From the NCBI GenBank assembly GCA_947084925.1, contig CAMTUJ010000018.1, positions 1-46,577 on the forward strand: 46,577 nt of DNA. The letters run 5' to 3'. The notes under the pieces were generated by a model. That model did no database searches. It was not told where the DNA came from and saw only the letters and a list, made by a program, of their open reading frames with translations. This document shows positions 1 to 7,835 of this stretch, piece by piece (within the stretch, counting starts at the first letter, position 1; every line of letters begins with the position of its first letter). This DNA is from JAGPUQ01 sp947084925. Lineage in GTDB: Bacteria > Pseudomonadota > Gammaproteobacteria > Pseudomonadales > Porticoccaceae. The position numbers were made by a program, and so were the translations under genes.

Positions 1-1
1 C

Positions 2-262
2 AGCGTCGTGGCAACCATGGAGGAGGTCATCGACGACCCGCAAGCGCTGCAAAACGACCTGTTCATCAAGGTCGAGGGCCACCATCATGGCCGCGGCCAG
101 GCCGTCAACAGTCCCTTCTGGATTCAGGGCTCGGACAAGGTGCCGGCGCATCTTGGCTCAGAACTGGGCGCCGACAGCGGGACGATATTGCGTGAGCTGG
201 GTTATGCCGAAGGCCGCATCGACGAGCTGGCGGAGCAGGGGGTCATCGAAATACACGGCTGA
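2..262 (+). CDS. CaiB/BaiF (class III) CoA-transferase, C-terminal fragment
   Basis: The reading frame is open to the left edge, so only the last 86 or so residues are present and the true start lies outside the window. The tail pattern VNSPFWI...G followed by ILRELGY.E.RIDELAEQGVI resembles the C-terminal end of class III CoA-transferases (CaiB/BaiF), which move CoA between organic acids. No catalytic residue falls inside the fragment, so the substrate cannot be guessed. It ends with TGA just before a stretch without recognisable genes. The family call rests on the tail motif alone. Confidence 0.6.
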   Translation, partial: SVVATMEEVIDDPQALQNDLFIKVEGHHHGRGQAVNSPFWIQGSDKVPAHLGSELGADSGTILRELGYAEGRIDELAEQGVIEIHG

Positions 263-1126
263 GCCCAGTGGCTGGCCTGACAATGGCGCACTGTTGTTCA
301 TCAGCACGCCATGACGCGGTGCGTTGGTCCGGTAGCGCTTCGGCGGTCCTTGCTCGTCTGGGCCCTTTCCCCGCCCTTCTTTCGTCGGCGCAGGCTGTCG
401 ATCAGCTCCTTGAGGTGAATCTCTTCCTGGATGCACGGCGGCGAGGCATGGACGACCCGGTCGGATCAGCCCTGCAATTTCTTGCCGCGCCATGTGAGCG
501 GCGGATTGAGGTCTATGTCGCGCGGCTTGCGGCCGACGACCCGCTCGCGCGGCAACCGGGTACCGAAAGCGCGCACACCGAGCACATGGACAATCACGTG
601 GCGTCCCGGCCTTCGGTGAGCATGGACACCGGCGCCGCACCGGGGGGGCGGGGCCGGGCTGTGCGGCCCGGCTGCCGGTCCCGGACGGGTGGCGGAGCCG
701 CCGGATGCCGCACTATCCGGGTCAAGGGCAACACCAAGGTGATGCGCCATCTGATGTTTGGCCTGCTGATTCTGACAGTAGATCAGATGATGCGCTTGCT
801 GCAATGAGTTGCGCCCCGATGAACCTGCACAACATGCCCCCGAACACGCGGGTCGGGAAGGCTGTCGCCCGCAACAGGAGAAACCCGTGATCCCGCCGCC
901 GTAATCAACCGCGAGCCATACAATTCTTCAAAAAAACAGCGGCAAAGCCCGACGCGGGCAGGTGCAGGTTGATGGGGCGGGGAGTTTTGCAAGAGGCTCA
1001 TCCCATTTCGACTATTCAGTCGGAGTGAATAGCAACCCTGGTAGGCATGTCCCACGTTCACTTGGCCTCTTCGCTCTCCGGCTCCGACGTGCTACTGTGT
1101 TGCACGTCTTGTTATTGAATACCACA
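263..1126. other. 864-bp stretch with no recognisable gene; possible decayed DNA
   Basis: No open frame here resembles a known family. On the minus strand two short pieces in different registers look protein-like (one ending ...RPRDIDLNPPLTWRGKKLQG-type sequence near 466, the next containing IQEEIHLKELIDSLRRRKKGG near 360-430), which would fit an old gene broken by frameshifts, but neither is identifiable. A 27-bp insertion-sequence-like end lies at 973-999. A small inverted repeat (CTATTCA / TGAATAG, 7-nt spacer) lies at about 1012-1032, upstream of the Zur gene. Confidence 0.4.
973..999. repeat. 27-bp IS-end-like repeat, copy 1
   Basis: This 27-bp sequence (it contains GAGTTTTGCAAGAGGCTC) matches 7935-7961 in 26 of 27 positions and in the same orientation. 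The second copy sits directly in front of the start of an IS256-type transposase fragment, which suggests the repeat is the terminal inverted repeat of that element. Here no transposase is visible beside it, so it would be a solo end left by an excised or decayed copy. The two copies flank the whole zinc cluster as direct repeats. Confidence 0.6.
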
Positions 1127-1552
1127 ATGACCCAAACCACGCGGGAACGCGCTAAAACCGCCATCGCCGAATTGGACGAGCGCGTCACCGAGGCGCGCTG
1201 GCGGACCCTGGAAGCGTTGTTCGCGGCCGGGCGTCCGCTTTCCCATGCCGAGATCGAGGCTGGCCTCGCAGCGGACGGCGCCATCGACCGTGTCACCCTT
1301 TATCGCGTGCTGGACTGGCTGGTGGGTCGGGGACTCGCGCACAAGATCGAAGGCCACGACCGGGCATGGCGTTTCAGCGCGGTCGGCAACGATACGCATG
1401 GTCACGCCCATTTCCATTGCACCCGGTGCGGCAAGGTGTACTGCCTGACCGCGATTCAACCCACTCTCGTGCTCGCCCTGCCGCCCCGCTTCCACTTCGA
1501 GGAAGCCGGCATATCACTGCGCGGCACCTGCGCGGACTGCCAGCCACACTGA
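1127..1552 (+). CDS. zur: Zinc uptake regulator, Fur family
   Basis: 141-residue Fur-family repressor. An N-terminal winged-helix domain (about residues 20-85, with the recognition stretch IDRVTLYRVLDWLVGRGL) is followed by a dimerisation domain. That domain has a histidine-rich metal site (HGHAHFH, 91-97) and two CxxC pairs (C98/C101 and C135/C138) that hold the structural zinc. The frame opens upstream, but ATG 1127 gives the normal family length. The neighbourhood (ZIP permease, COG0523 GTPase, HisI paralog, ZnuA/ZnuB) argues for zinc sensing rather than iron. When zinc is plentiful the protein should repress the promoter just downstream. A half-palindrome around 1087-1105 hints weakly at autoregulation. 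Confidence 0.9.
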   Translation: MTQTTRERAKTAIAELDERVTEARWRTLEALFAAGRPLSHAEIEAGLAADGAIDRVTLYRVLDWLVGRGLAHKIEGHDRAWRFSAVGNDTHGHAHFHCTRCGKVYCLTAIQPTLVLALPPRFHFEEAGISLRGTCADCQPH

Positions 1553-1570
1553 ACGCAACTTGATTGCATT
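1552..1570. promoter_or_regulatory. Candidate Zur operator, site 1
   Basis: AACGCAACTTGATTGCATT has the same arm design as the perfect palindrome at 1591-1609, with seven of eight arm bases kept on each side and a 3-nt centre. The two centres are 39 bp apart. It starts at the zur stop codon and covers the proposed -35 element of the ZIP-znu promoter. Confidence 0.65.
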
Positions 1571-1593
1571 TATGTAGGCTTCGCCTGTAGAAT
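1564..1593 (+). promoter_or_regulatory. Candidate sigma-70 promoter of the zinc operon
   Basis: A -10-like TAGAAT lies at 1588-1593 (5 of 6 consensus bases). A weak -35-like TTGCAT lies at 1564-1569, with an 18-bp spacer. Site 1 of the palindrome pair covers the -35 and site 2 begins in the -10 and runs over the likely start point near 1600. Repressor on either site would block polymerase. The -35 is poor and the start point is inferred. Confidence 0.5.
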
Positions 1594-1609
1594 GCAACGC
1601 TGTTGCATT
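1591..1609. promoter_or_regulatory. Candidate Zur operator, site 2 (perfect palindrome)
   Basis: AATGCAACGCTGTTGCATT is a perfect 8-bp inverted repeat around a 3-nt centre, a normal size for a Fur-family dimer site. It lies between zur and the metal-uptake genes it should control, and a degenerate copy lies 39 bp upstream. Confidence 0.75.
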
Positions 1610-1628
1610 AAATGCGCTGAGTCGTGTC

Positions 1629-1700
1629 ATGAAATCCGTTTTCCGCCATTCCGCCACACCCATCGTTGCGCCGACACCTGTCCGTCGTCGTCTGCCATGA
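1629..1700 (+). CDS. Possible 23-codon leader ORF overlapping the ZIP start
   Basis: A short frame starting MKSVFRHS and ending RRRLP runs from ATG 1629 to a TGA whose first two bases overlap the ATG of the ZIP gene (ATGA at 1697-1700). The ZIP start has no clear ribosome-binding site of its own, so translational coupling through this leader is plausible. The leader's own ribosome-binding site is also weak (GAGT). Unproven; it may be chance. Confidence 0.3.
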   Translation: MKSVFRHSATPIVAPTPVRRRLP

Positions 1701-2425
1701 CCCTCGCCTGGATCGTCCTGGCCACCCTGGCGGGCGGCGTATTGAGCGTCCTGGCGGCGGGCCTGCTGTCGTTGACGGTGCTTTCGCGCTGGGCGCCGCG
1801 TCTGGTGAGTTTCTCGGTGGGCGTGCTGCTCGCCGCCGCCTTCCTGGACATCCTGCCCGAAGCCGCGCAACAACTGCCTTTTCAAGAGGTGGGGGCGACG
1901 GTACTGGCTGGCCTCTTTCTGTTCTTCGCCTTGGAGAAGACCGCCCTGTGGCGACATGACCACGTGCACCAGGGCGCAACGGACGCGCCGCCCCCCATCG
2001 GCCTGATGATCGTGCTGGGCGACGGGCTGCACAACTTCGTGGACGGCGTGCTGATCGCCGCGGCCTTTCTCCATGACCCCGCCTTGGGAGTGGTGACCGC
2101 CATCGCGGTGATCGCGCACGAAATCCCGCAGGAGGTGGGCGACTTCATGGTGCTGCTTGCCGCCGGTTACAGCCGGCGGCGCGCGCTGCTGCTCAATGCC
2201 GTGTCGGGTTCGGCGGCGGTGCTGGGCGGCCTTTTGGGCTATGTCGTCCTGCAAGGCGTGCAAGGGGCGATTCCCTATCTGCTGGCGCTGGCGGCGGCGA
2301 GCTTCATCTACATCGCCGTGGCCGACCTGGTGCCGGCGCTGCAAAAACACCGTCAACCGCTGGACTTCGCCGTGCAGTTCGCGCTGCTGTTCGGCGGCGT
2401 GGCGGTGGTGGCTTTCAAATCTTGA
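1697..2425 (+). CDS. ZIP-family metal permease
   Basis: 242-residue inner-membrane protein with about eight predicted membrane segments, which would import Zn2+ (possibly other divalent cations) into the cytoplasm. The two hallmark metal-site helices are present: HNFVDG (H112, N113, D116) and HEIPQE (H141, E142, E146). A histidine-containing loop (WRHDHVHQG, 86-93) sits before them. ATG 1697 was chosen because upstream codons in frame run through the operator and do not look like membrane protein. It is the first main gene of the cluster behind the paired Zur sites, and the HisI paralog follows after 11 bp. The family is closer to bacterial ZIPs of the ZupT/GufA kind than to eukaryotic forms. 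Confidence 0.88.
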   Translation: MTLAWIVLATLAGGVLSVLAAGLLSLTVLSRWAPRLVSFSVGVLLAAAFLDILPEAAQQLPFQEVGATVLAGLFLFFALEKTALWRHDHVHQGATDAPPPIGLMIVLGDGLHNFVDGVLIAAAFLHDPALGVVTAIAVIAHEIPQEVGDFMVLLAAGYSRRRALLLNAVSGSAAVLGGLLGYVVLQGVQGAIPYLLALAAASFIYIAVADLVPALQKHRQPLDFAVQFALLFGGVAVVAFKS

Positions 2426-2436
2426 ACAGGACGAAC

Positions 2437-2886
2437 ATGAACTATCCACCGCGCGGCACGCTGTTGGAAATCGAAGAAGGCGCGCGCTTCATGCCGCTGT
2501 TCGACGCAGCCGGACTGATCCCCTGTGTGACGCAAGACTGGCGGACACACGAGGTGCTGATGTTGGGCTGGATGAACCGCGAGGCGCTGGAATCGACGCT
2601 GGCCACCGGCATGGCGCACTACTGGTCGCGCGCCCGCCAACAACTCTGGAAGAAGGGCGAACAGTCGGGGCAGGCGCAAATCGTCAAACATCTGTTGATC
2701 GACGACGACCAGGATTGCCTGCTGCTGAAAGTGGCGCTCACCGGCGGCGCCGCCTGCCATGTCGGCTATCGCTCGTGTTTCTTTCGCGAACTCGACACCG
2801 CCTCGCCGGATTTTTCGCTCGTTTTCCTGGAGACGGAGAAGGTCTACGACCCGCAAACCGCTTATGGAGGCACTGACCATGAATGA
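2437..2886 (+). CDS. hisI: Phosphoribosyl-AMP cyclohydrolase paralog (HisI-like) in the zinc operon
   Basis: 149 residues, the length of a single-domain PRA-cyclohydrolase, which opens the ring of phosphoribosyl-AMP in histidine synthesis. The signature HYWSRARQQLWKKGEQSG (61-78) and the GGAACHVGYRSCFFRE region (C107, H108, C114) are conserved. In canonical enzymes (for example E. coli HisI, DCDNDT) the Asp-rich loop carries the first of three zinc-binding cysteines. Here that position is Asp (D89-D90-D91-Q-D93-C94), with a Cys four residues later. No other his genes are nearby, and its place between a ZIP permease and a COG0523 GTPase marks it as a starvation paralog, perhaps less zinc-dependent. 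ATG 2437 has AGGA 6 nt upstream. The stop overlaps the next start by 8 bp. Confidence 0.85.
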   Translation: MNYPPRGTLLEIEEGARFMPLFDAAGLIPCVTQDWRTHEVLMLGWMNREALESTLATGMAHYWSRARQQLWKKGEQSGQAQIVKHLLIDDDQDCLLLKVALTGGAACHVGYRSCFFRELDTASPDFSLVFLETEKVYDPQTAYGGTDHE

Positions 2887-3853
2887 ACCTATCCCCGTCA
2901 CCGTGCTCACCGGCTTTTTAGGCGCCGGCAAGACCACGCTGCTCAACCGCATCCTGGCGGAAAATCACGGCCAGAAGATCGCCGTCATCGAAAATGAATT
3001 CGGCGAAGTGGGCATCGACAACGATCTGCTGGTGGAATCCGCCGAGCAGGTGGTGGTGATGAACAACGGCTGCATCTGCTGCACCGTGCGCGGCGACCTG
3101 GTTCGTATCCTCGGCGAGATCGGGGAACAGCGTGCGGCGGGCAAGCTCGATTTCGAGCGCGTCATCATCGAAACCACGGGCCTTGCCGATCCCGCGCCCG
3201 TGGCGCAGACCTTTTTCGTGGACGACGCCGTGCGTGAGGCTTACCGCCTGGATGCCGTGATTACTGTCGTGGATGCCAAGCATGCCATGCGGCAGTTGGA
3301 TGCAAACCATGAAGCTCAGGAACAGTTGGGTTTCGCCGACCGCATCCTGGTCTCCAAGACCGACCTGATTGGCGAGGACGATTACAACCGGCTGCTGGAG
3401 CGGCTGCGCGGCATGAACCGTCGCGCCACGATCCAGCGCGCGCATCCCGGCCAAACCGATCTGGCCGACCTGCTGGATGTGCGCGGCTTCAACCTCGACG
3501 ACATCCTGGAGATCGAGCCGGATTTCCTGGAAGACGTGAGCCACGAACACGACGACGAGGTGAAATCCTTCGTCATTCGCGAGACGCGGCCCTACGATTC
3601 CGAGCGTCTGAACGCCGCCCTGGACGTGCTGGCCACGACACTGGGCAATGACCTGCTGCGCTACAAGGGGATGCTGAATCTGGTCGGCAACCCGCACAAG
3701 ATCGCCTTCCAGGGCGTGCACATGATTATGGGCGGCACCGAGCTGCGGCCCTGGCGGGAAGACGAGACTCGCGAGAGCGTCATGGTGTTTATCGGTCGCA
3801 AGCTGCCCGAGGATAGTATCCGCCGGGTGTTTGAAACCTGCGTGACGACATAA
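2879..3853 (+). CDS. COG0523 GTPase, putative zinc metallochaperone (ZagA/ZigA-like)
   Basis: 324-residue cytoplasmic G3E GTPase of the COG0523 (CobW/YjiA/ZagA) family. Visible are the Walker A loop GFLGAGKT (12-19), the hallmark CICC metal motif (C65, C67, C68), a Walker B-type region ending ETTGLADP, and the guanine-specificity motif SKTD. The C-terminal CobW_C domain ends the protein. An acidic-histidine patch (SHEHDDE) lies between the domains, but there is no long His tail. Family members under Zur control are thought to deliver zinc to priority enzymes during starvation. The overlap with the HisI paralog suggests tight co-translation, so that paralog is one possible client (inference). 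Confidence 0.88.
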   Translation: MNEPIPVTVLTGFLGAGKTTLLNRILAENHGQKIAVIENEFGEVGIDNDLLVESAEQVVVMNNGCICCTVRGDLVRILGEIGEQRAAGKLDFERVIIETTGLADPAPVAQTFFVDDAVREAYRLDAVITVVDAKHAMRQLDANHEAQEQLGFADRILVSKTDLIGEDDYNRLLERLRGMNRRATIQRAHPGQTDLADLLDVRGFNLDDILEIEPDFLEDVSHEHDDEVKSFVIRETRPYDSERLNAALDVLATTLGNDLLRYKGMLNLVGNPHKIAFQGVHMIMGGTELRPWREDETRESVMVFIGRKLPEDSIRRVFETCVTT

Positions 3854-3896
3854 AAATTTTTGCCCCCCGCTTCAGCCCATAAAGAGAGAAATGGCC

Positions 3897-5240
3897 ATGC
3901 CCAGACTCAAACCCCTTGCCGCCACGCTCGCGGCGCTACTTGTCACACCCTTCCCGGCATTGGCCAACCCGGAACTTGAAAAGCTGCGGACCGAGTTCGA
4001 GCAAAAACTGAAGGCCGTGCAGGAAAACTACGAAACCCGCCTCAAGGAAATAGAGGGGCGGATGGCCAAGACCGAGGGCCAGGCGCGGGCCGCTCAAACC
4101 ACCGCCGACGCGGCCACGCGCGCACCCGCCACCGCCTCGGCCTTCAATCCGGAAATCTCGCTCATCCTGCAGGGGCGTTATCACAACGCCAAGGGGGACG
4201 GCCATATCACCGGTTTCCTCCCCGCCGGCCACGAGCACGGCGGCGGCAAGGGGCTTTCCCTGGACGGAACCGAACTGACCATGGGCGCCAGCATCGACCC
4301 CTATTTCCGCGGCTTCGCCAACTTCGTCATCGACGCCGAGGGCAAAATCGAAACGGAAGAGGCCTGGGCGCAGACCACCGCGCTGGACCACGGTTTCACC
4401 CTCAAGGGCGGGCGCTACCTCTCCGGCATCGGTTATGCCAACGAGCGGCACCCCCATGCCTGGGATTTCGCCAATCAAAACCTGCCCTATGCCGCCATGC
4501 TCGGCGAGCACTACATCCAGGACGGCCTGCAACTGAGATGGCTGGCACCCACGCCGATGTTCCTGCAATTCGGCGCGGAAATCGGCCAGGGCGTGGACTG
4601 GAGTAACAAAAACCGGCCGGGTTCTTATGCCCTCACCGCGCACGTCGGCGACGATGTGGGTACGAGCCATTCCTGGCGTGCCGGGCTGTCTTACCTGCGC
4701 ACCAAGGCCGATCACCGCGAGAGCCACTGGGACGATGACGCGGGCGATGAGGCCCATACCGATTTCACCGGACTCAGCAAATACTGGATCGCCGACTTCG
4801 TCTGGAAATGGGCGCCGCAGGGCAACCCCAAGTACCAGAATTTCAAGTTCCAGGCCGAATACCTGCGCCGCAACGAGAACGGCGATTTGCACTGCGATGA
4901 CGGCCTGTGCGGCGGCGGCATCGAAGACAGCTACGCGGCGAAACAGTCCGGCTGGTACGCCCAGGGCGTCTACCAGTTCATGCCGCGCTGGCGCGCCGGC
5001 TACCGCTACGACCGCCTCGACGTCGGCACGGTGAATTTCGGCCCAGCCTTCACCGGTGTGCTGTCCAAACCCGATTTCACGCCGCAGCGCCATACCCTCA
5101 TGGCCGATTACAACCCCAGCGAGTTCTCCCGCTTCCGTCTGCAACTGGCGCGGGACAAGGGTCAGCAGGGGCTGACCGACAACCAGGTCACGCTCCAATA
5201 CATCCACAGCCTCGGCCCGCACGGCGCGCACAAATTCTGA
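3897..5240 (+). CDS. Outer-membrane porin-like protein of the zinc cluster
   Basis: 447 residues. A signal peptide (cleavage after PALA) is followed by a charged coiled coil (ELEKLRTEFEQKLKAVQ... to about residue 70). A long beta-rich region ending in phenylalanine (HGAHKF) fits an outer-membrane barrel. It resembles the porins often found next to zinc uptake genes and probably lets metal or metal complexes across the outer membrane. A short His/Gly loop (AGHEHGGG, about 110) and HDD-rich loops could bind metal. Two ATGs compete (3891 and 3897). The GAGAG at 3884-3888 sits 8 nt before 3897 and only 2 before 3891, so 3897 is preferred. The znuA homolog follows after 13 bp. Confidence 0.75.
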   Translation: MPRLKPLAATLAALLVTPFPALANPELEKLRTEFEQKLKAVQENYETRLKEIEGRMAKTEGQARAAQTTADAATRAPATASAFNPEISLILQGRYHNAKGDGHITGFLPAGHEHGGGKGLSLDGTELTMGASIDPYFRGFANFVIDAEGKIETEEAWAQTTALDHGFTLKGGRYLSGIGYANERHPHAWDFANQNLPYAAMLGEHYIQDGLQLRWLAPTPMFLQFGAEIGQGVDWSNKNRPGSYALTAHVGDDVGTSHSWRAGLSYLRTKADHRESHWDDDAGDEAHTDFTGLSKYWIADFVWKWAPQGNPKYQNFKFQAEYLRRNENGDLHCDDGLCGGGIEDSYAAKQSGWYAQGVYQFMPRWRAGYRYDRLDVGTVNFGPAFTGVLSKPDFTPQRHTLMADYNPSEFSRFRLQLARDKGQQGLTDNQVTLQYIHSLGPHGAHKF

Positions 5241-5253
5241 CCGGAGAAAAATC

Positions 5254-6171
5254 ATGAAAAGACCGTTTACCCTTCATATAGGTGCCATTCTGTTGTCATT
5301 GACTGCGCTCGGCACAACGCCAGCCCACGCCGCCCTCAACGTGCTGGCCTGCACGCCGGAATGGGCGTCGCTCACGCAGGAACTGGCGGGCGACAAGGCG
5401 AAGGTCAACTCCGCCACCACCGCCATGCAGGACCCGCACCGCATCGAGGCTCGCCCGGCCTTGCTGGCGCAGGCGCGCCGCGCCGATCTGCTGGTCTGCA
5501 CCGGGGCGGAACTGGAAATCGGCTGGCTGCCGCTGTTGCAGCGCGAATCCGGCAACGCGAAGATTCAAGCCGGCCAGCCGGGTTATTTCGAGGCCGCCGC
5601 CTTTGTCCGGCTGATCGAGAAACCGGCGGTGCTCGACCGGGCGCTGGGCGACATACACGCCGCCGGCAATCCGCACTTCGTCCTTGATCCGCGCAACCTG
5701 CTCAAGGTGGCCGATGCGCTCACCAAACGCCTGGCCGACATCGACCCGGCCAACGCCGCGCACTACGCCGCGCGCCACCAGGATTTTTCCACGCGCATGA
5801 GCGCGGCCATCGCCCGCTGGGAAAAAGAAGCCGCGCCGCTACGGGGCGTGCCGGTGGTGGTGCATCACAAGAACTGGTCGTACCTCGCCGAGTGGCTAGG
5901 ATTGAAGACCGTCGCCGACCTTGAACCCAAGCCGGGCGTCGACCCCTCCGCCGCCTATCTGGGCCAGTTGCTGAACAAACTCAAGACGCAGCCCGCGAAA
6001 ATGGTGCTGCGCGCCGCCTACCAGTCGCCCAAGGCGAGCGAGTGGATCAGCGAGCGCGCCGGCATGAAGGCGGTGCTGCTGCCCTACACCGTGGGCGGCA
6101 CGGATAAGGCGCGCGACCTGTTCAGCCTGTTCGACGACACCCTGGCGCGTCTCAAGGCGGGCGCGCAATGA
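5254..6171 (+). CDS. znuA: Zinc ABC transporter periplasmic binding protein (ZnuA-like)
   Basis: 305 residues with a signal peptide cleaved after AHA (about residue 26). It belongs to the cluster A-I metal-binding proteins that capture Zn2+ or Mn2+ in the periplasm. Candidate ligands match the family pattern: H62 in DPHRIE, H141 in GNPHF, H204/H205 in VVVHHKNW, and an acidic residue near D284. The usual ZnuA His-rich loop is absent, so the site may resemble the loop-less members. AGAAAA-type ribosome-binding sequence precedes ATG 5254. The stop overlaps the start of the permease gene (ATGATGA), so both are made together. Confidence 0.87.
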   Translation: MKRPFTLHIGAILLSLTALGTTPAHAALNVLACTPEWASLTQELAGDKAKVNSATTAMQDPHRIEARPALLAQARRADLLVCTGAELEIGWLPLLQRESGNAKIQAGQPGYFEAAAFVRLIEKPAVLDRALGDIHAAGNPHFVLDPRNLLKVADALTKRLADIDPANAAHYAARHQDFSTRMSAAIARWEKEAAPLRGVPVVVHHKNWSYLAEWLGLKTVADLEPKPGVDPSAAYLGQLLNKLKTQPAKMVLRAAYQSPKASEWISERAGMKAVLLPYTVGGTDKARDLFSLFDDTLARLKAGAQ

Positions 6172-6944
6172 TGATCGAAGGCTTGCAGGCCGACATCCTG
6201 CTGCCCGCCTTCGCCGCCGGCCTCCTGGTGCTCGCCAGCCATGTGCCGCTGGGCGCGGAGGTGTTGCGCCGCGGCATCATCTTCATTGATCTGGCCATCG
6301 CCCAGATCGCGGGTCTGGGCATCGTCGTCGCCCATGTGCTGGGCGCGCACGACCACGGCTGGCAGGTGCAGGCGGCGGCGGTGAGCGCCGCGCTCGCCGG
6401 CGCCCTGTTCCTGCGCTGGATGGAGAAGAAAGTCCCCGAACGCCAGGAAGCGCTGATCGGCGTGACGTTCGTCGTCGCCGCCTGCGCGGCGATCCTGCTG
6501 CTGGCCAAGGATGCGCACGCTGGCGAACACCTGCGCGACATGCTGGTGGGTCAGATCCTGTGGACGACCTGGAGCGACCTGCTGCCGCTGGCCCTCATCA
6601 CCGCAGGCGTGCTCGCCGCCTGGCAGGGTTTGAAGCTGAAATCCTCGCCGCTGGGCTTTTATCTGCTGTTCGCCGTCGCCATCACCGCCTCGGTGCAGGT
6701 GGTCGGCGTCTATCTGGTATTCGCCAGCCTCATCATCCCCGCGCTGGTCATGCGCGGACGGGTCTGGCTGGGGCTGGCCGTCGGCGCGGCCGGCTACGCC
6801 CTGGGGCTGATCGGCTCGGCGCTGTTCGACCTGCCCTCGGGCGCGGCCATCGTCGTCGCGCTGGCTGGGGTGGCGGCGCTGGCGGCGGCGCTGCCCGCGC
6901 CGACGCCAGCGCAAACGTCGCGTCATAAAGCCGCCTCACCGTGA
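6168..6944 (+). CDS. znuB: Zinc ABC transporter permease (ZnuB-like)
   Basis: 258-residue inner-membrane permease of the ABC-3 (ZnuB/MntB) family with about eight membrane segments. The conserved cytoplasmic-loop stretch that docks the ATPase is recognisable around FIDLAIAQIAGLG (about 40-52), and the family segment VVGVYLVFASLIIPALV is present. ATG 6168 overlaps the znuA stop; ATG 6171 is equally possible. No gene for the ATPase (ZnuC) exists in the window. Directly after the stop, sequence on the other strand belongs to an unrelated pump, so the operon appears to have been cut here. Confidence 0.87.
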   Translation: MMIEGLQADILLPAFAAGLLVLASHVPLGAEVLRRGIIFIDLAIAQIAGLGIVVAHVLGAHDHGWQVQAAAVSAALAGALFLRWMEKKVPERQEALIGVTFVVAACAAILLLAKDAHAGEHLRDMLVGQILWTTWSDLLPLALITAGVLAAWQGLKLKSSPLGFYLLFAVAITASVQVVGVYLVFASLIIPALVMRGRVWLGLAVGAAGYALGLIGSALFDLPSGAAIVVALAGVAALAAALPAPTPAQTSRHKAASP

Positions 6945-7056
6945 TCTGCGGCAAGGCCACCACGATGGCGGTGGCGATGAACGGCCCCAGGAAGCTGGCG
7001 AGCGGAATCAATGCCAGCGCGACCGCCGGCCGCGCCAGGAACACGCGTGAGCCCAT
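6945..7056 (-). pseudogene. Truncated MFS (DHA2-like) pump, N-terminal fragment
   Basis: From ATG at 7056 the minus strand encodes a start followed by one membrane helix (LIPLASFLGPFIATAIVVALPQI). This resembles the first helix of DHA2-type drug transporters. After about 37 residues it runs into the antisense of znuB and loses similarity. Its start lies 2 bp beyond the stop of the RND fragment, as in an RND-MFS efflux operon. The join at about 6945 is a recombination junction rather than a natural gene end. Confidence 0.5.
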
Positions 7057-7058
7057 CC

Positions 7059-7835
7059 TCAGGCCGGGCGCGCCAGCGGCCGCAGGGCGTTCCTGGGCGT
7101 CGCCTCGCGGCCCGACAGCAGCAGATACACCACCGGCACCATGTACAGGCTGAACAGGGTGCCGATCAGCATGACCATGCCGATCTGGCTGTACACGTTC
7201 AGCGTATTGCCGGTGAAATACAGCGCCGCCACCGCGCCGGCAATCGCCAGCGGCACCGACAGCAGGATCACCAGCGGGTCGCGGAAGGACTCGAACTGCG
7301 CCGACAGCACCAGGTAAATGAACACCAGCGCCAGACCGAAGGTCAGCGCCAGCGTCTGGCTGGCTTCCCTGAACTCGCGCGAGATACCGTCGTAGTCGAT
7401 GCGCCCGCCGGGCGGCAGGATCTGCCGTGCCTCGGCGGCCAGCCAGTCCAGCACCTCGCCCATGGCGTGGCCGGGGGCGATGTTGGCGCTGATCTTGGCC
7501 GCGCGCAGGCGGTTGAAATGGTTCAGCTCGCGCGGCGCCACCGCCTCGCGCAGGCTCACCAGGTTGCCCACCTGCACCAGCGAGCCGTCGCCGGCCCGCA
7601 GGTAGATGTCGGTCAGGTCGGTCGGCTGGCGGCGCGCGTCGTCGGCCAGCTTCACGATCACGTCGTACTGCTTGCCGGCGCGCTTGAAGCGCGTCACCTC
7701 GCGCCCGCCCAGCAGCGTCTCGAGCATGCGCCCGACGTCGGCGGCGGTGATGCCAACGTTGGTCAGCTTGTCGCGGTTCACGTCCACCTTCAGCTGCGGC
7801 TTGTTCAGCTTCAGGTCCGTATCCAGCTCCATCAG
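7059..7835 (-). pseudogene. RND multidrug efflux permease fragment with internal deletion
   Basis: The minus-strand frame matches the C-terminal half of HAE1-type RND permeases: DTDLKLNKPQL, then the porter domain, then the membrane stretch VFIYLVLSAQFESFRDPLVILLS. At IGMVMLIG the sequence jumps straight to TLFSLYMVPVVYLLL. The usual 70 or so residues between these parts, including the helix that starts LVTKNxILIVEF, are missing. The N-terminal two thirds are also absent, replaced by IS256-type sequence at about 7824. The remnant cannot form a working pump. Confidence 0.75.

Noticed and set aside
1592..1696. Longer N-terminus for the ZIP protein starting at ATG 1592
   Set aside because: That start lies inside the operator and would make the -10/operator coding; the added residues lack similarity.
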